Source: a virus. From it: a DNA stretch of 64,000 nt. Positions 23,359 to 32,429 of the stretch are shown in pieces. Below the pieces are notes generated by a model, which saw only the letters and a program-made list of their open reading frames with translations, had not been told where the DNA came from and made no database searches. The position numbers were made by a program, and so were the translations under genes. The DNA lies in IMG/VR virus record IMGVR_UViG_3300027708_000035, positions 1 to 64,000 of that record; one strand, given 5' to 3'. Position 1 is the first letter of the stretch. Each line of letters opens with the position of its first letter.

Positions 23359-24552
23359 ATGCCGAAACTCTCATTATACAAACCAGAAAAAGGTGCCGAT
23401 TTTAGATTTATAGATCGTGCAATCTTTGAACAATTCCAAGTAGGCGGAACAGATGTCTATCTGCACAAGTACCTGGGAGCAGTAGATCCATTAGAGGGTG
23501 AGAGTAGCCCTACCAAACCTGCCAATGTAAGTGAAAAAGGCGAGTTGGGAATACAGGATGTCTTGTTCATGGAGAACAGAGATCGTCATTATGAGCCCGA
23601 TGTCTATACTATTCGTGGTATCTATACTTTACAAGATATTGATTTTAATTTAAGTCAATTTGGATTGTTTTTACAGAACGACAATATTATGATCAACTTC
23701 CACTTACGTGGTTCTGTGGATGCACTGGGACGAAAAATCATGGCAGGTGATGTAATTGAATTGCCTCATCAGAAAGATGAATATGCGCTAGACGATGCAC
23801 TAGTAGCATTAAAAAGATTTTATGTAGTAAGTGAAGTTAGTCGTCCAGCAAGCGGATATAGTGTCACATGGTATCCACATTTGGTTAGGGCCAAATGTGC
23901 TCCACTAGTCGATACACAAGAATTTAAAGAGATACTCGACCAAGATAGCGGTGCAGGAGACGGTAGTACCCTACGTGATCTAATGTCAACATACAAAAAG
24001 AGTATTGAAATCAATGATCAAATCATTGCCCAAGCACAAGAAGATGTGGGTAAGAGTGGATATACAACTAATCAGTTTTTTGTTATACCTACTAGAGAAG
24101 ATGGAAGTGTTGATGTTGCAGATGTTAGTTCAACTAACGATGATGTTAGCATTACAGATCATTCACTAGATGCCAGTATCGTGTTAAGGAGTCCGGACAG
24201 GGATCTGTATGTGGGCTACTTAACAGGCGACGGTATGCCACCCAATGGTGCTCCGTTTGGTCATGGAATAAGTTTTCCGTCAAATCCTACCAAAGGTCAA
24301 TTTTATCTTAGAACAGATTATTTGCCTAATAGATTGTTTAGACACGACGGAAAACATTGGATAAAATATGAAGACAATGTTAGAATGACCACTAATACAT
24401 TAGGTGATGGTCAAACTACTGATCCTACTAAAGTTAGAAGAACACAAAAAGCAAGTTTTGTTAATAATACAAATACTGCAACAATTGCTGGACAAGTTAT
24501 TCAAGAACGTCAGGCATTAAGTCAAGTATTGAAAGCAAAGGCAGACAACTAA
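23359..24552 (+). CDS. 14: Neck protein (gp14-like)
   Basis: A 397-residue protein (T4 gp14 is 256). The N-terminal domain (LYKPEKGADFRFIDRAI, VGGTDVYLHKYLG, MENRDRHYEPDVYTIRGIY, DIDFNLSQFGLFL, GRKIMAGDVIELPH, SGYSVTWYPHLVRAKC) is the conserved gp14 core, so the ATG at 23359 is right despite the missing Shine-Dalgarno. The extra C-terminal part carries a GQFYLRTDYLPNRLFRHDG / HWIKYEDNVR module like those in the sheath and fibres. gp14 completes heads with gp13. Confidence 0.9.
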   Translation: MPKLSLYKPEKGADFRFIDRAIFEQFQVGGTDVYLHKYLGAVDPLEGESSPTKPANVSEKGELGIQDVLFMENRDRHYEPDVYTIRGIYTLQDIDFNLSQFGLFLQNDNIMINFHLRGSVDALGRKIMAGDVIELPHQKDEYALDDALVALKRFYVVSEVSRPASGYSVTWYPHLVRAKCAPLVDTQEFKEILDQDSGAGDGSTLRDLMSTYKKSIEINDQIIAQAQEDVGKSGYTTNQFFVIPTREDGSVDVADVSSTNDDVSITDHSLDASIVLRSPDRDLYVGYLTGDGMPPNGAPFGHGISFPSNPTKGQFYLRTDYLPNRLFRHDGKHWIKYEDNVRMTTNTLGDGQTTDPTKVRRTQKASFVNNTNTATIAGQVIQERQALSQVLKAKADN

Positions 24553-24553
24553 A

Positions 24554-25918
24554 ATGGATTATTTTTACGATTCGCAAATTAGGAAGTACCTAACACAATT
24601 CATGCAAATCATGAGCAACTTTGCCTATAAAGATGCTAAAGGTCAGTTAGTACGTGTACCAGTTCGCTATGGAGACATGAGCAGACAAGTCAGTCAGATA
24701 CTTAAAAAGAATAGTGAAAACGCTATTCCCAGTGCTCCGTTTATTTCCTGCTATATTAAAGATTTTCAATATGACTTAACTAGATTGCAGGACCCTACAT
24801 TTGTCAGCAAGGTAAATGTAAGAGAACGTGACTTTGATGAAGTTAATAATCAATACTTAAACACACAAGGTAATAATTATACCATTGAAAGAATTATGCC
24901 TAGCCCGTTTAAACTGGCATTTGCCTGTGACATATGGACAACAAATACAGAAATGAAATTGCAAATTATTGAGCAATTGGTAATATTTTTCAATCCTAGT
25001 TTTGAAATACAAACAACTGACAACTATATCGATTGGACCAGTTTGTCTGTTGTCACATTAGACAATGTCACATGGAGTAGTCGAACAGTTCCACAAGGTG
25101 TAACTGAAGATATTGATATTTGTTCAATGACATTTAACACACCTGTATGGATTACACCGCCAGCAAAGGTTAAGAAATTAGGAATCATTACTAAAATCAT
25201 TTCTAATATATTTGCCAGTGGTGCCCAAGGAACAATTCAATCAGAATATAGCACCGTAGGTACTGCTGAAATGTTTGAAAACATCAGTCCGGATGCTACT
25301 ATTACAATTACACCAGGTAATTATGATTTGCTTGTCCTAAATAATACGGCAAGATTAATTAATTCTCAACATGACACCAACGGAACAAATAGCACAGCAT
25401 GGACTAGATTGTTAGATTTACATCCTGGAAAATTCAGGGCAGGATTGAGCCAATTAAGATTTACTCAACCTGCAGGTAATGACATCATTGCCTATATTAG
25501 TTTAAACCCTAGCGATGAATTTTCAATGGCGTTGAACATTGACCCCGACACTGTTCCGGGAAATACAGTCATTGCAGGTAGAGGAACAGTTGATGCTGTA
25601 ATTAATCCTGAAACATATAATCCTAAAAATATAGTAATAGGCACACGCTACTTAATTTTAGAAGATATTCACAGCACTACCGAAGATGGACCTATTGCAT
25701 GGCAACAACAGAACGGTGATGGATTTAGTGCCAATGCCAACGATATTATCGAATGGTCAGGAACACAGTGGGATATTGTATTCAATTCCACTGTAGCTAC
25801 AGATGTTAATTACATAACTAATTCATATACAGGTACTCAATACAAATGGAGCGACGGTTCCTGGAGTAAAAGTTATGAAGGCATCTATGATGCAAGGTTA
25901 TGGCGTCTAATTCTCTAA
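24554..25918 (+). CDS. 15: Tail sheath terminator/stabiliser (gp15-like), C-terminally extended
   Basis: A 454-residue protein (T4 gp15 is 272). The first about 240 residues (FYDSQIRKYLTQFMQIMSNF, VPVRYGDMSRQVSQIL, PFISCYIKDFQYD, PFKLAFACDIWTTN, EDIDICSMTFNTPVWI) are the conserved gp15 core, which caps the sheath and joins tail to head. The C-terminal 200 residues are an added beta-rich region with GTQWDIVFNS and GTQYKWSDGSWSKSYEG modules like those in gp18. It lies one base after gp14 and overlaps the Nudix gene by 19 bases. Confidence 0.88.
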   Translation: MDYFYDSQIRKYLTQFMQIMSNFAYKDAKGQLVRVPVRYGDMSRQVSQILKKNSENAIPSAPFISCYIKDFQYDLTRLQDPTFVSKVNVRERDFDEVNNQYLNTQGNNYTIERIMPSPFKLAFACDIWTTNTEMKLQIIEQLVIFFNPSFEIQTTDNYIDWTSLSVVTLDNVTWSSRTVPQGVTEDIDICSMTFNTPVWITPPAKVKKLGIITKIISNIFASGAQGTIQSEYSTVGTAEMFENISPDATITITPGNYDLLVLNNTARLINSQHDTNGTNSTAWTRLLDLHPGKFRAGLSQLRFTQPAGNDIIAYISLNPSDEFSMALNIDPDTVPGNTVIAGRGTVDAVINPETYNPKNIVIGTRYLILEDIHSTTEDGPIAWQQQNGDGFSANANDIIEWSGTQWDIVFNSTVATDVNYITNSYTGTQYKWSDGSWSKSYEGIYDARLWRLIL

Positions 25919-26340
25919 ATCAAATCATTTGCAGCGGTGGTATTTTCCTTGCAAAAGACACCAAAAGGTTCTTGTTTTTGCTAAGAACCCAGGGTAAAAC
26001 TGCGGGATCTTGGGGATTAGTAGGCGGTCGCAAAGAGCCCACTGACATTACTGCATATGATGCATTAACTAGAGAAATACAAGAAGAAGTAGGCAAGATT
26101 CCTACAATAAGAAAAACTATTCCTCTCGAATTATTTGTCAGCAACGATCAACACTTTCAATATAACACCTATGTGCTGTTAGTTGATCGAGAATTTATCC
26201 CTACACTAAATGAGGAACATGCCGGTTATGCTTGGTGTGATTACGATAACTTTCCCAAGCCCTTACATCGGGGTGTTAAGAACTCGTTCTCAAATAAAAT
26301 TATTAAAGCTAAAATTGAGCTGTTGCTAGATTTAATCTAA
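25900..26340 (+). CDS. Nudix hydrolase
   Basis: A 146-residue Nudix-fold protein. The Nudix box spans about 42-65 (GGRKEPTDITAYDALTREIQ followed by EEVG): the metal-binding R-E-x2-E-E is intact, while the first Glu of the consensus is replaced by Asp with a one-residue insertion. The frame SWGLVGGRKEP fits sugar-nucleotide or (d)NTP pyrophosphatases. T4 also encodes a Nudix enzyme (NudE), but this one lies in the neck operon, overlapping gp15. It meets the glycosyltransferase gene convergently with a nine-base overlap. Substrate cannot be told. Confidence 0.85.
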   Translation: MASNSLNQIICSGGIFLAKDTKRFLFLLRTQGKTAGSWGLVGGRKEPTDITAYDALTREIQEEVGKIPTIRKTIPLELFVSNDQHFQYNTYVLLVDREFIPTLNEEHAGYAWCDYDNFPKPLHRGVKNSFSNKIIKAKIELLLDLI

Positions 26341-26988
26341 CAAACTGGGATTAAATGCATAAGTTCCAAGATGATGCAACTCTTGACTCAATGCTGTATC
26401 AACTTTAATAGTATATCCTGCGGCATTGATTTTTTGGCATAGATACATATCTTCACCCAAGAAGTCATTAGATTCTGGGCTCCACTGGAAATCAAACCAA
26501 GGCTTGCTAAGTTCTTCAAAGATACTGACTTTGGTTAATATGCACCCCATACCGATACCTTCAATAGGTACTAGGTCATCTTGCACATCAAAGGCCAACG
26601 GATTTTCCCAATCACCTATAGTTTCATAGGCAACCCCTTTGTAGGGTTTCTGTCTGCGAACATAGTTTGCAGCAACAACAGGTTCATTATGTTTTAGCAA
26701 TCTAACTGCGGTGGTTGCGGGAAATACCATATCGCTGTCTAACCATAGCGCATAGTCTGCACCTAGTTCAACTGCTGAGGTAGCAAGTCTTTCTCGTTGG
26801 GTGAGTAATACTGTGCTGGCATCCATAAACACATGAGTGTCGATGTCGTTCATTGTATTAAATTTAACCAGCTCGGCCAGTGCAAGCGCATGGGCAGAAT
26901 GCAGAGTATCCCTGCAAGGAATAAGAACTGCTAATTTACCTTTTTTACTCGACCAGCTGCTTGATGCAAATACTGATTGTTTTTTCAT
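26332..26988 (-). CDS. Glycosyltransferase-like protein (GT-A fold)
   Basis: A 218-residue protein. It starts with a polar leader, then KLAVLIPCRDTLHSAHALAL (nucleotide-sugar-binding first strand) and LWLDSDMVFP with the DxD motif at 84-86. A later VPIEGIGMGCILTKVSIFEEL and FLGEDMYLCQKINAAGY complete the pattern of phage GT2-type transferases. The partner could be phage DNA, a virion protein or host surface sugar. The position at the edge of the fibre region makes virion glycosylation the most likely, as inference. Confidence 0.8.
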   Translation of the reverse strand: MKKQSVFASSSWSSKKGKLAVLIPCRDTLHSAHALALAELVKFNTMNDIDTHVFMDASTVLLTQRERLATSAVELGADYALWLDSDMVFPATTAVRLLKHNEPVVAANYVRRQKPYKGVAYETIGDWENPLAFDVQDDLVPIEGIGMGCILTKVSIFEELSKPWFDFQWSPESNDFLGEDMYLCQKINAAGYTIKVDTALSQELHHLGTYAFNPSLLD

Positions 26989-27452
26989 GTGCCTGCGACA
27001 TCCATACTAAGTGTTTCACCTTTAACAACCAATCCCTGCACGGCATTGATTAAATCTTGGGTACGTTTAGCACATAGTATAAAGTCATTAGGTGACAATT
27101 TGCAAGCGGTATTCATTGTTTCGAAGTTTATTTTTCCGCCAGTTAGGATTTCAATAGCACTGGTTCTGGCCAAATCTTCAATAAATTGATTTTTAGAGTC
27201 TTCATCAGGTCGTTCAATAAGTTCAAAACATTCTTCCTCATCAAGTTCTTCCAATAATTCTAAAAGATGCACTAGTTCCTGCTGTTCACTGACAGTGCCC
27301 TCAATTGATTGGAGTGTTTGTATTCTTGTTAAGAATGCTGCAAGTGTAGCGGGATTAGTCGTTCTGTCATAATATACAACAGTGTCTAATTCCCATTTGC
27401 TAGGGCTTGTGTTGATTTTTGATAATAGGTCTGTTATTTGTTCAGTTTTCAT
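26985..27452 (-). CDS. Hypothetical acidic helical protein, 155 aa
   Basis: The start is set at ATG 27450-27452 (MKTEQITDLLSKINT), one base after the stop of the small upstream gene. The longer frame reads back through that gene. It is acidic with a Glu-rich helix (LVHLLELLEELDEEECFELIE) and no recognisable domain. It overlaps the glycosyltransferase by ATGA. Position suggests a fibre-associated assembly factor or chaperone, but nothing in the sequence proves it. Confidence 0.6.
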   Translation of the reverse strand: MKTEQITDLLSKINTSPSKWELDTVVYYDRTTNPATLAAFLTRIQTLQSIEGTVSEQQELVHLLELLEELDEEECFELIERPDEDSKNQFIEDLARTSAIEILTGGKINFETMNTACKLSPNDFILCAKRTQDLINAVQGLVVKGETLSMDVAGT

Positions 27453-27453
27453 G

Positions 27454-27678
27454 TTATGCGTAAGGTCCGGTTTTGCCGCCGAATGTTGCTGAGAATTTAA
27501 TTTGCGTACCAGCTGTCTGTCCAATACCGTAAGTGGCATTATTACCCAATACTGCACTTAGTTTAATGTTTTGACCACCGGCCGGAGCGTTACCAGCCGC
27601 ACCCGGAGTTTGGTTAGTAAAGACTCGGTTAACTTGTCCAAATGATATCTGCGATCCTGTTGCGGGTAATGTTGCCAT
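27454..27678 (-). CDS. Small fibre-tip-like virion protein
   Basis: A 74-residue protein with the layout of a widespread short phage virion family: an opening I-S-F-G-Q-V-N-R segment, a Gly/Ala/Asn-rich linker, IKLSAVLGN in the middle and an end IKFSATFGG. The triple hydrophobic-[SG]-x-[LV] pattern is typical of small proteins encoded beside fibres or inside fibre tips. It is located directly after the large S74 fibre. Function not established. Confidence 0.55.
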   Translation of the reverse strand: MATLPATGSQISFGQVNRVFTNQTPGAAGNAPAGGQNIKLSAVLGNNATYGIGQTAGTQIKFSATFGGKTGPYA

Positions 27679-27698
27679 AAGTTTTCTCTAGCGGCCTC

Positions 27699-30593
27699 CT
27701 ATTTATTGGCTAGGTTTTGTAGGGCCTGCGAGATCTGATTAATTTGTTGTTGCTGATCTTTAACAGCTTCAATTAACAAGGCTACAAGCTTCTCATATTT
27801 AACCACTTTGGTTCCATCTTCTCTTGTGGCAACAATTTCTGGTAATACTGCTTCAACTTCTTGTGCTATAACTCCGATATCGTGTTTACGTACAAAATAG
27901 CCGTCCTCACCGCCACGGCTTTGCATGTGCTCATCAGTCCAGTCAAATCTAACACCCCTAATCTGTTCTACTATACTTATAGGATTGCTGATAACATGGA
28001 TATTTTCTTTAAGTCTACGGTCTGAACTGTAGTAGGCTGTGATTTCGTTAGTAGCACGTATTTCACCAGTCGTACCACTCGGTGCTGTACCAATTCCTAA
28101 GCTAACGGCCTGTAACCCACTAGCATTTAATATCATTGGATTAGTCATTGTGACAGCACTGCCTATTGCAACAGTTTGACTAGCACCTACATACCATTGG
28201 TGCGAGTTTCCAGCTTGTGTGTATGCGGCTCTAGTTAATGCTAATCCTGATGAGCTAAAAAATGCTCCTGTGCCCGCAGTGCTTGGGTATACTCCGTAAC
28301 TTAATACTGGTCCGCCACTACTATATTCTGTGCCTAATACAGTGATTGCCCCAGTTCCGTATTGTCCCTGCATTAAAATAGAACCGTTGGTACTGGAAGC
28401 ATTTCCAGCTACAATACTTCCGCTAACGTTTAATCTGTTAGTAAAACCAGTGTTTAACTGTGAAGCAGTACCTATTAATATATTTTGACTACCGTCTATA
28501 TACATAGCAATTGTAGCAGACGTATATAATGACATTACATCAGTACTGTTATTATAGTTAATTAACCCATAAGGTCCAGATGCAGAGCCTTTACTAAACA
28601 ACAATCCCATGCTGTTAGTTGCTGTGTTAGCTATTTCTAAATATGCATCTGTTGCGGCTGTGTTGTTTTCTATGTATACTGATGTAAATCCACCACCACG
28701 TTTAGAAGGTAAAGATGTTGTTCCTGCACCTAATACATGGAATTTACTACTAGGTACAGATGTGCCAATACCAACAAATCTTGTTGATGGATTAACTACA
28801 AAACTGCTAGTAGTATAGACTGTTTCGGCAGTAGCACTAGCATTATTACTATCAACAAATGTTAGATAATGACTGGCATTGGTAATTGTTGCCACCGTTT
28901 GTACTTGAGTACTTGTACCTACTGTTGCACTGCTTACTGGAACCCAAGTTGGTGCGGCATCGCCATTGCTTTGTAGTATTTGCCCAGCTGTGCCGTATGC
29001 AGTACCGCTAGTTCCAAAACTCACGCCGCCGTTGCTGGTAATGCGTAACTTTTCTGTGGCGGCTGCATCCATTGCTGAAGTATAAAACACCAGCCCCATT
29101 GCTCTGCCGTAAACATAAGTAGCAGGATCGGCATTGATACCGTATATACCAGATGTACTTAATCCTCCAGAACTAGTATAATCAACTGTTCTATTATTAA
29201 AAGTAATACCAGTACGAGCACCAAGAGCATTACTGGCACCGTCTGCAAGAGACTGCAATAAAATGTGATTAAGTTGAGTTGATGTTGTTAAGGCTGCAAA
29301 TCTAATATCTAGTCTAGAATTTGGAGTAGTAGTACTAATACCCACGTTGCCGGTCATCGGATTAATAACAAAACTAGCAGTAGTATACACTGGCATATAT
29401 GCGTTACTAGCATTGTTAGCACTTACAAAAGTTGGATAATAACTTGCATTACCTGTTTGTTGAACTGTTCTAACGTTGTCAGCATAGGTTGCACTACCTG
29501 CACTGACACCACTAGCTGATACCCAAGTAGGCGGACTACCGGTTCCGTTAGTTTGTAATATATATCCGCTGGTGCTAGCTGCTAAGAAAGCTGTGTTATC
29601 TGGTGAGCTTTGGTAAACAATAGACATAGCTGTTCCGCCTGCTAGGTTTACATCCATTGCCCCTTTGGTTCCGCTGACTACCTCACCTGTGATTGTGGCC
29701 GTGGTAATATAGGTAAAATAACCAGTAGTATCTTTATAACCAAAGAAACCTGTACTAGTAGAACCACTATTGTTGACCCATTTAAATGCAACACCACGAT
29801 CTTTGTTATCGTCCGCAGTGGGTGCAGCATTACCAGCACCACCACCTAGCGTAATAATAGGATCTGCGATATTGGTAACTGTACTATCAACGATAGTCGT
29901 GGTACCTTGGATAGTCAAGTTGCCCGATACAACTAAATTGTTTCTTACAGTAGTAGTGCCGTTGTTACTAGCACCCATAATAATTGTAGTGGCCGCACCA
30001 GCAAAGTTAACAGTGGTTGCAGTTGTATTAATTAAATTATAAGTAGTTGCTAAAGTAGCGTGCGTACCGCCAACTTGAGTAATGGTTCCACTTAGATATA
30101 AATCGCCTCCTACACCAACACCACCTACTACTTGTAACGCACCTGTGTTAGTTGATACAGATGCAGTTGTACCAGTCAATGTCAGTGTGTTATTATATGT
30201 AGGAGCATTTGTTCCGTTACTAACCAAAACGTTGCCCAAAGTACCTGTGCTGACAAATGCTGTAATATTTGTGGCCGATTGATAAAGTAATTGCCCGGCG
30301 GTACCACCACTGATATTTGTAGCCGATGTAATAGTTCCCAAGACTGGGCCTGCTATTGACCCGTAAATTGTTCCGCCAACCCATAAATTGCCGCCGATGC
30401 CTGTGCCACCAATGACCTGTAGAGCACCTGTATTAGTTGCAGTTGCCTGAGTATTTCCAGTTACTAACAAACTAGTAGTGGCTGTAACATATTGAACAAT
30501 ACGAGTCCACGACAAGTTAGAACTGCTATAGATGTATGTTTGTCCATTCAATACGGCAGTTTGATTATTTGACGGGGATAGTGGAAAACTCAT
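27699..30593 (-). CDS. Tail fibre with C-terminal S74 intramolecular chaperone
   Basis: A 964-residue fibre. The N-terminus has a W-ending module (QTYIYSSSNLSWTRI); the shaft has repeats of TGALQV-x-GG-x-G-x-GG-x-L and Gly/Ser/Thr-rich beta segments. The last about 120 residues (YYSSDRRLKENIHVI, HDIGVIAQEVEAVLPEIV, VKYEKLVALLIEAVKDQQQQ) form the peptidase S74 / endosialidase-type chaperone that trimerises the fibre and cuts itself off at the Ser of SDRRLKEN. It likely contributes to host recognition. A late promoter GATAAATAG and AGGA ribosome-binding site precede it. Confidence 0.88.
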   Translation of the reverse strand: MSFPLSPSNNQTAVLNGQTYIYSSSNLSWTRIVQYVTATTSLLVTGNTQATATNTGALQVIGGTGIGGNLWVGGTIYGSIAGPVLGTITSATNISGGTAGQLLYQSATNITAFVSTGTLGNVLVSNGTNAPTYNNTLTLTGTTASVSTNTGALQVVGGVGVGGDLYLSGTITQVGGTHATLATTYNLINTTATTVNFAGAATTIIMGASNNGTTTVRNNLVVSGNLTIQGTTTIVDSTVTNIADPIITLGGGAGNAAPTADDNKDRGVAFKWVNNSGSTSTGFFGYKDTTGYFTYITTATITGEVVSGTKGAMDVNLAGGTAMSIVYQSSPDNTAFLAASTSGYILQTNGTGSPPTWVSASGVSAGSATYADNVRTVQQTGNASYYPTFVSANNASNAYMPVYTTASFVINPMTGNVGISTTTPNSRLDIRFAALTTSTQLNHILLQSLADGASNALGARTGITFNNRTVDYTSSGGLSTSGIYGINADPATYVYGRAMGLVFYTSAMDAAATEKLRITSNGGVSFGTSGTAYGTAGQILQSNGDAAPTWVPVSSATVGTSTQVQTVATITNASHYLTFVDSNNASATAETVYTTSSFVVNPSTRFVGIGTSVPSSKFHVLGAGTTSLPSKRGGGFTSVYIENNTAATDAYLEIANTATNSMGLLFSKGSASGPYGLINYNNSTDVMSLYTSATIAMYIDGSQNILIGTASQLNTGFTNRLNVSGSIVAGNASSTNGSILMQGQYGTGAITVLGTEYSSGGPVLSYGVYPSTAGTGAFFSSSGLALTRAAYTQAGNSHQWYVGASQTVAIGSAVTMTNPMILNASGLQAVSLGIGTAPSGTTGEIRATNEITAYYSSDRRLKENIHVISNPISIVEQIRGVRFDWTDEHMQSRGGEDGYFVRKHDIGVIAQEVEAVLPEIVATREDGTKVVKYEKLVALLIEAVKDQQQQINQISQALQNLANK

Positions 30594-30621
30594 TTATATT
30601 ATCCTATTTTACAATATAGTT

Positions 30622-30630
30622 CTATTTATC
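30622..30630 (-). promoter_or_regulatory. Late promoter element GATAAATAG for the S74 fibre
   Basis: GATAAATAG on the minus strand lies 28 bases before the fibre ATG at 30591-30593, with AGGA between, so this is a standard late promoter with leader. Confidence 0.65.
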
Positions 30631-30665
30631 GGTAATTTCTTTGTAATATTAAGCATGAATGAGTT

Positions 30666-32426
30666 TTAAAAGAACATCATAAAGATGTTATTGGAAGCAG
30701 CGGCACCATCAGATGACACAGTGTATGTAAGTACAACCAAGCCTTGTCCGCCGCTGGCGCCGGGAGTAGTGTTATACGTAGATCCGCTACCTGTTGCGCC
30801 GCCACCGCCGCCGCCTCCGCCGTATGTTCCGCCTGCTCCTGGAATTGTTCGAGTAGTTGAATAGGTCCTGCCAGAGCCGCCACCGCCGCCGCTTGGGCCA
30901 AAGATTTCGCCTATCGGATTAGTCCAATACGGATATACACTACCCGAAGCTCCGGTTGTATAATTTGAGCCTCCTCCTCCGCCGCCGCCTCCAGCACTAC
31001 CAGGTGCGGCTGGTGAAGTTAGGGTTCCTCCGGCGGCTGCTGTTCCAGCCGCCGATCCTTTACCTCCTGCGCCACCGGTAGCAGCAGTGCTGCCAAAGCC
31101 AAAGCCGGATGCAGAAGCTCCGTCAGTGTTACCAGCTGCTCCACCCGCGCCGCCACCACCTCCACCGCCTGAAAAATCGCCGTATGAGCCAAAGTCGTTA
31201 CCGCCTCGGCCGCCTGCACCGCCGGGTCCACCACTGCCGCCGCCCCCTGCCGAACTAGGGTATACATCTGGCCTAACGTTAACGCCGCCGCTGCCGCCGC
31301 TAAATTTTGTATCACCGATGCTGTTAGCAGCAGTCCCCTGATTGGTAGCGGCATTGCTAGCGCCACTTCTTGCGCCACTGGCGAGGACGCCTGTTGTTGA
31401 TGTAGTTGGTGGGCTGTTTGAGAGATTAAACCAAGAATCTCCACCGCCGCCGACCCCCGGTACCATACTAGAAGCAACTGTAATATACGCAATAGTTCCA
31501 GTTGACACTGTTATTGCGGTGGTGGCCGCATACGCGCCACCACCACCACCACCTGCGCCGCTGGGGCCGCCGCCATAACCGCCACCGCCAATGCCACTGC
31601 CGCCACCACCAATTGCTTCAGCTTTTATAGATATCACACCCGCCGGAGTGCGCCAAGGTGCCGTTCCGGGATTAACAAATACCTCTGTATATGTACCTGG
31701 AATTTGCGTGGGAGTGTAGGTAATAATAATGAGTCCATTATTAGGCGTAGGATTGTAGCCGCCGCCGCCAGAGGCAGTACCAAAACCCTGAAGAGCATAA
31801 TAGTTGCCGGATTTGCTGGTTACGTAGTTGCCGCCATTGGCGCCGCTGGCTGGTCCATATCCATTACCTGCAAAATCTGTATATATGACTTCTTTTTTAC
31901 CCAACGGGGAACTAACAGTACCGCCATTATAGCCAACAGCATGACCGTTGCTACTGCCGCCGTCTCCGGGTGTCCCCAATGACGGTGAAGCTACACCATT
32001 GCCGCCAGGGCCACTTGGCCCGGCAGCGCCTCCACAACCTTGCCCAGAGCTAGAGGCGGGCGAGTTGTTCCCGAAGTCTGGGGTCGGACCGTTGCCGCCA
32101 CTAAATGTTACACCTAAGATATTTGGTATGCAGGCACTTGCTAGGCCACCGGCACCAGTGCTAGTAGATGCGCCAGCAGCTTTGGCACCAAGCAAGGCAT
32201 TTGTGGGCACAGCATTTGTGGTATTTATCCAGGTATTTTCTAAAAAATTAACATAGAATTTTTTGCCCGGACCTGCACCAAGTGTATTTTTAGTATAGGC
32301 TCCGCCGCCGCGACCCCCGGGGCCAATGAGTTCCACCGTAATACTGCCGTTGCAATCCACAGGAGCATACCAGATACCAGTGTTACCAATAGTGGCAGCG
32401 GTTAAGGCTATTACAACAGTTGCCAT
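30666..32426 (-). CDS. Glycine-rich adhesin-like virion protein
   Basis: A 586-residue protein starting at ATG 32424-32426 with AGGA upstream. The middle and C-terminal half are dominated by polyglycine-type segments (GGGGGGGAGG, SAGGGGSGGPGG) separated by short variable loops, and the region is built from two related parts: WYAPVDCNGSITVELIGPGG near the start and WRTPAGVISIKAEAIGGGG near residue 250. This resembles the gp38 adhesins of T2/T6, where polyglycine sandwiches present variable receptor loops. Strong codon bias toward GC in this gene reflects the glycine runs. Receptor binding is inferred. Confidence 0.7.
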   Translation of the reverse strand: MATVVIALTAATIGNTGIWYAPVDCNGSITVELIGPGGRGGGAYTKNTLGAGPGKKFYVNFLENTWINTTNAVPTNALLGAKAAGASTSTGAGGLASACIPNILGVTFSGGNGPTPDFGNNSPASSSGQGCGGAAGPSGPGGNGVASPSLGTPGDGGSSNGHAVGYNGGTVSSPLGKKEVIYTDFAGNGYGPASGANGGNYVTSKSGNYYALQGFGTASGGGGYNPTPNNGLIIITYTPTQIPGTYTEVFVNPGTAPWRTPAGVISIKAEAIGGGGSGIGGGGYGGGPSGAGGGGGGAYAATTAITVSTGTIAYITVASSMVPGVGGGGDSWFNLSNSPPTTSTTGVLASGARSGASNAATNQGTAANSIGDTKFSGGSGGVNVRPDVYPSSAGGGGSGGPGGAGGRGGNDFGSYGDFSGGGGGGGAGGAAGNTDGASASGFGFGSTAATGGAGGKGSAAGTAAAGGTLTSPAAPGSAGGGGGGGGSNYTTGASGSVYPYWTNPIGEIFGPSGGGGGSGRTYSTTRTIPGAGGTYGGGGGGGGATGSGSTYNTTPGASGGQGLVVLTYTVSSDGAAASNNIFMMFF

Positions 32427-32429
32427 CAA

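Noticed and set aside
30677-31492. Long alternative frames on both strands within the glycine-rich gene
   Set aside because: They are shadows caused by GC-rich glycine codons: their translations are low-complexity Pro or Ala runs without start signals.
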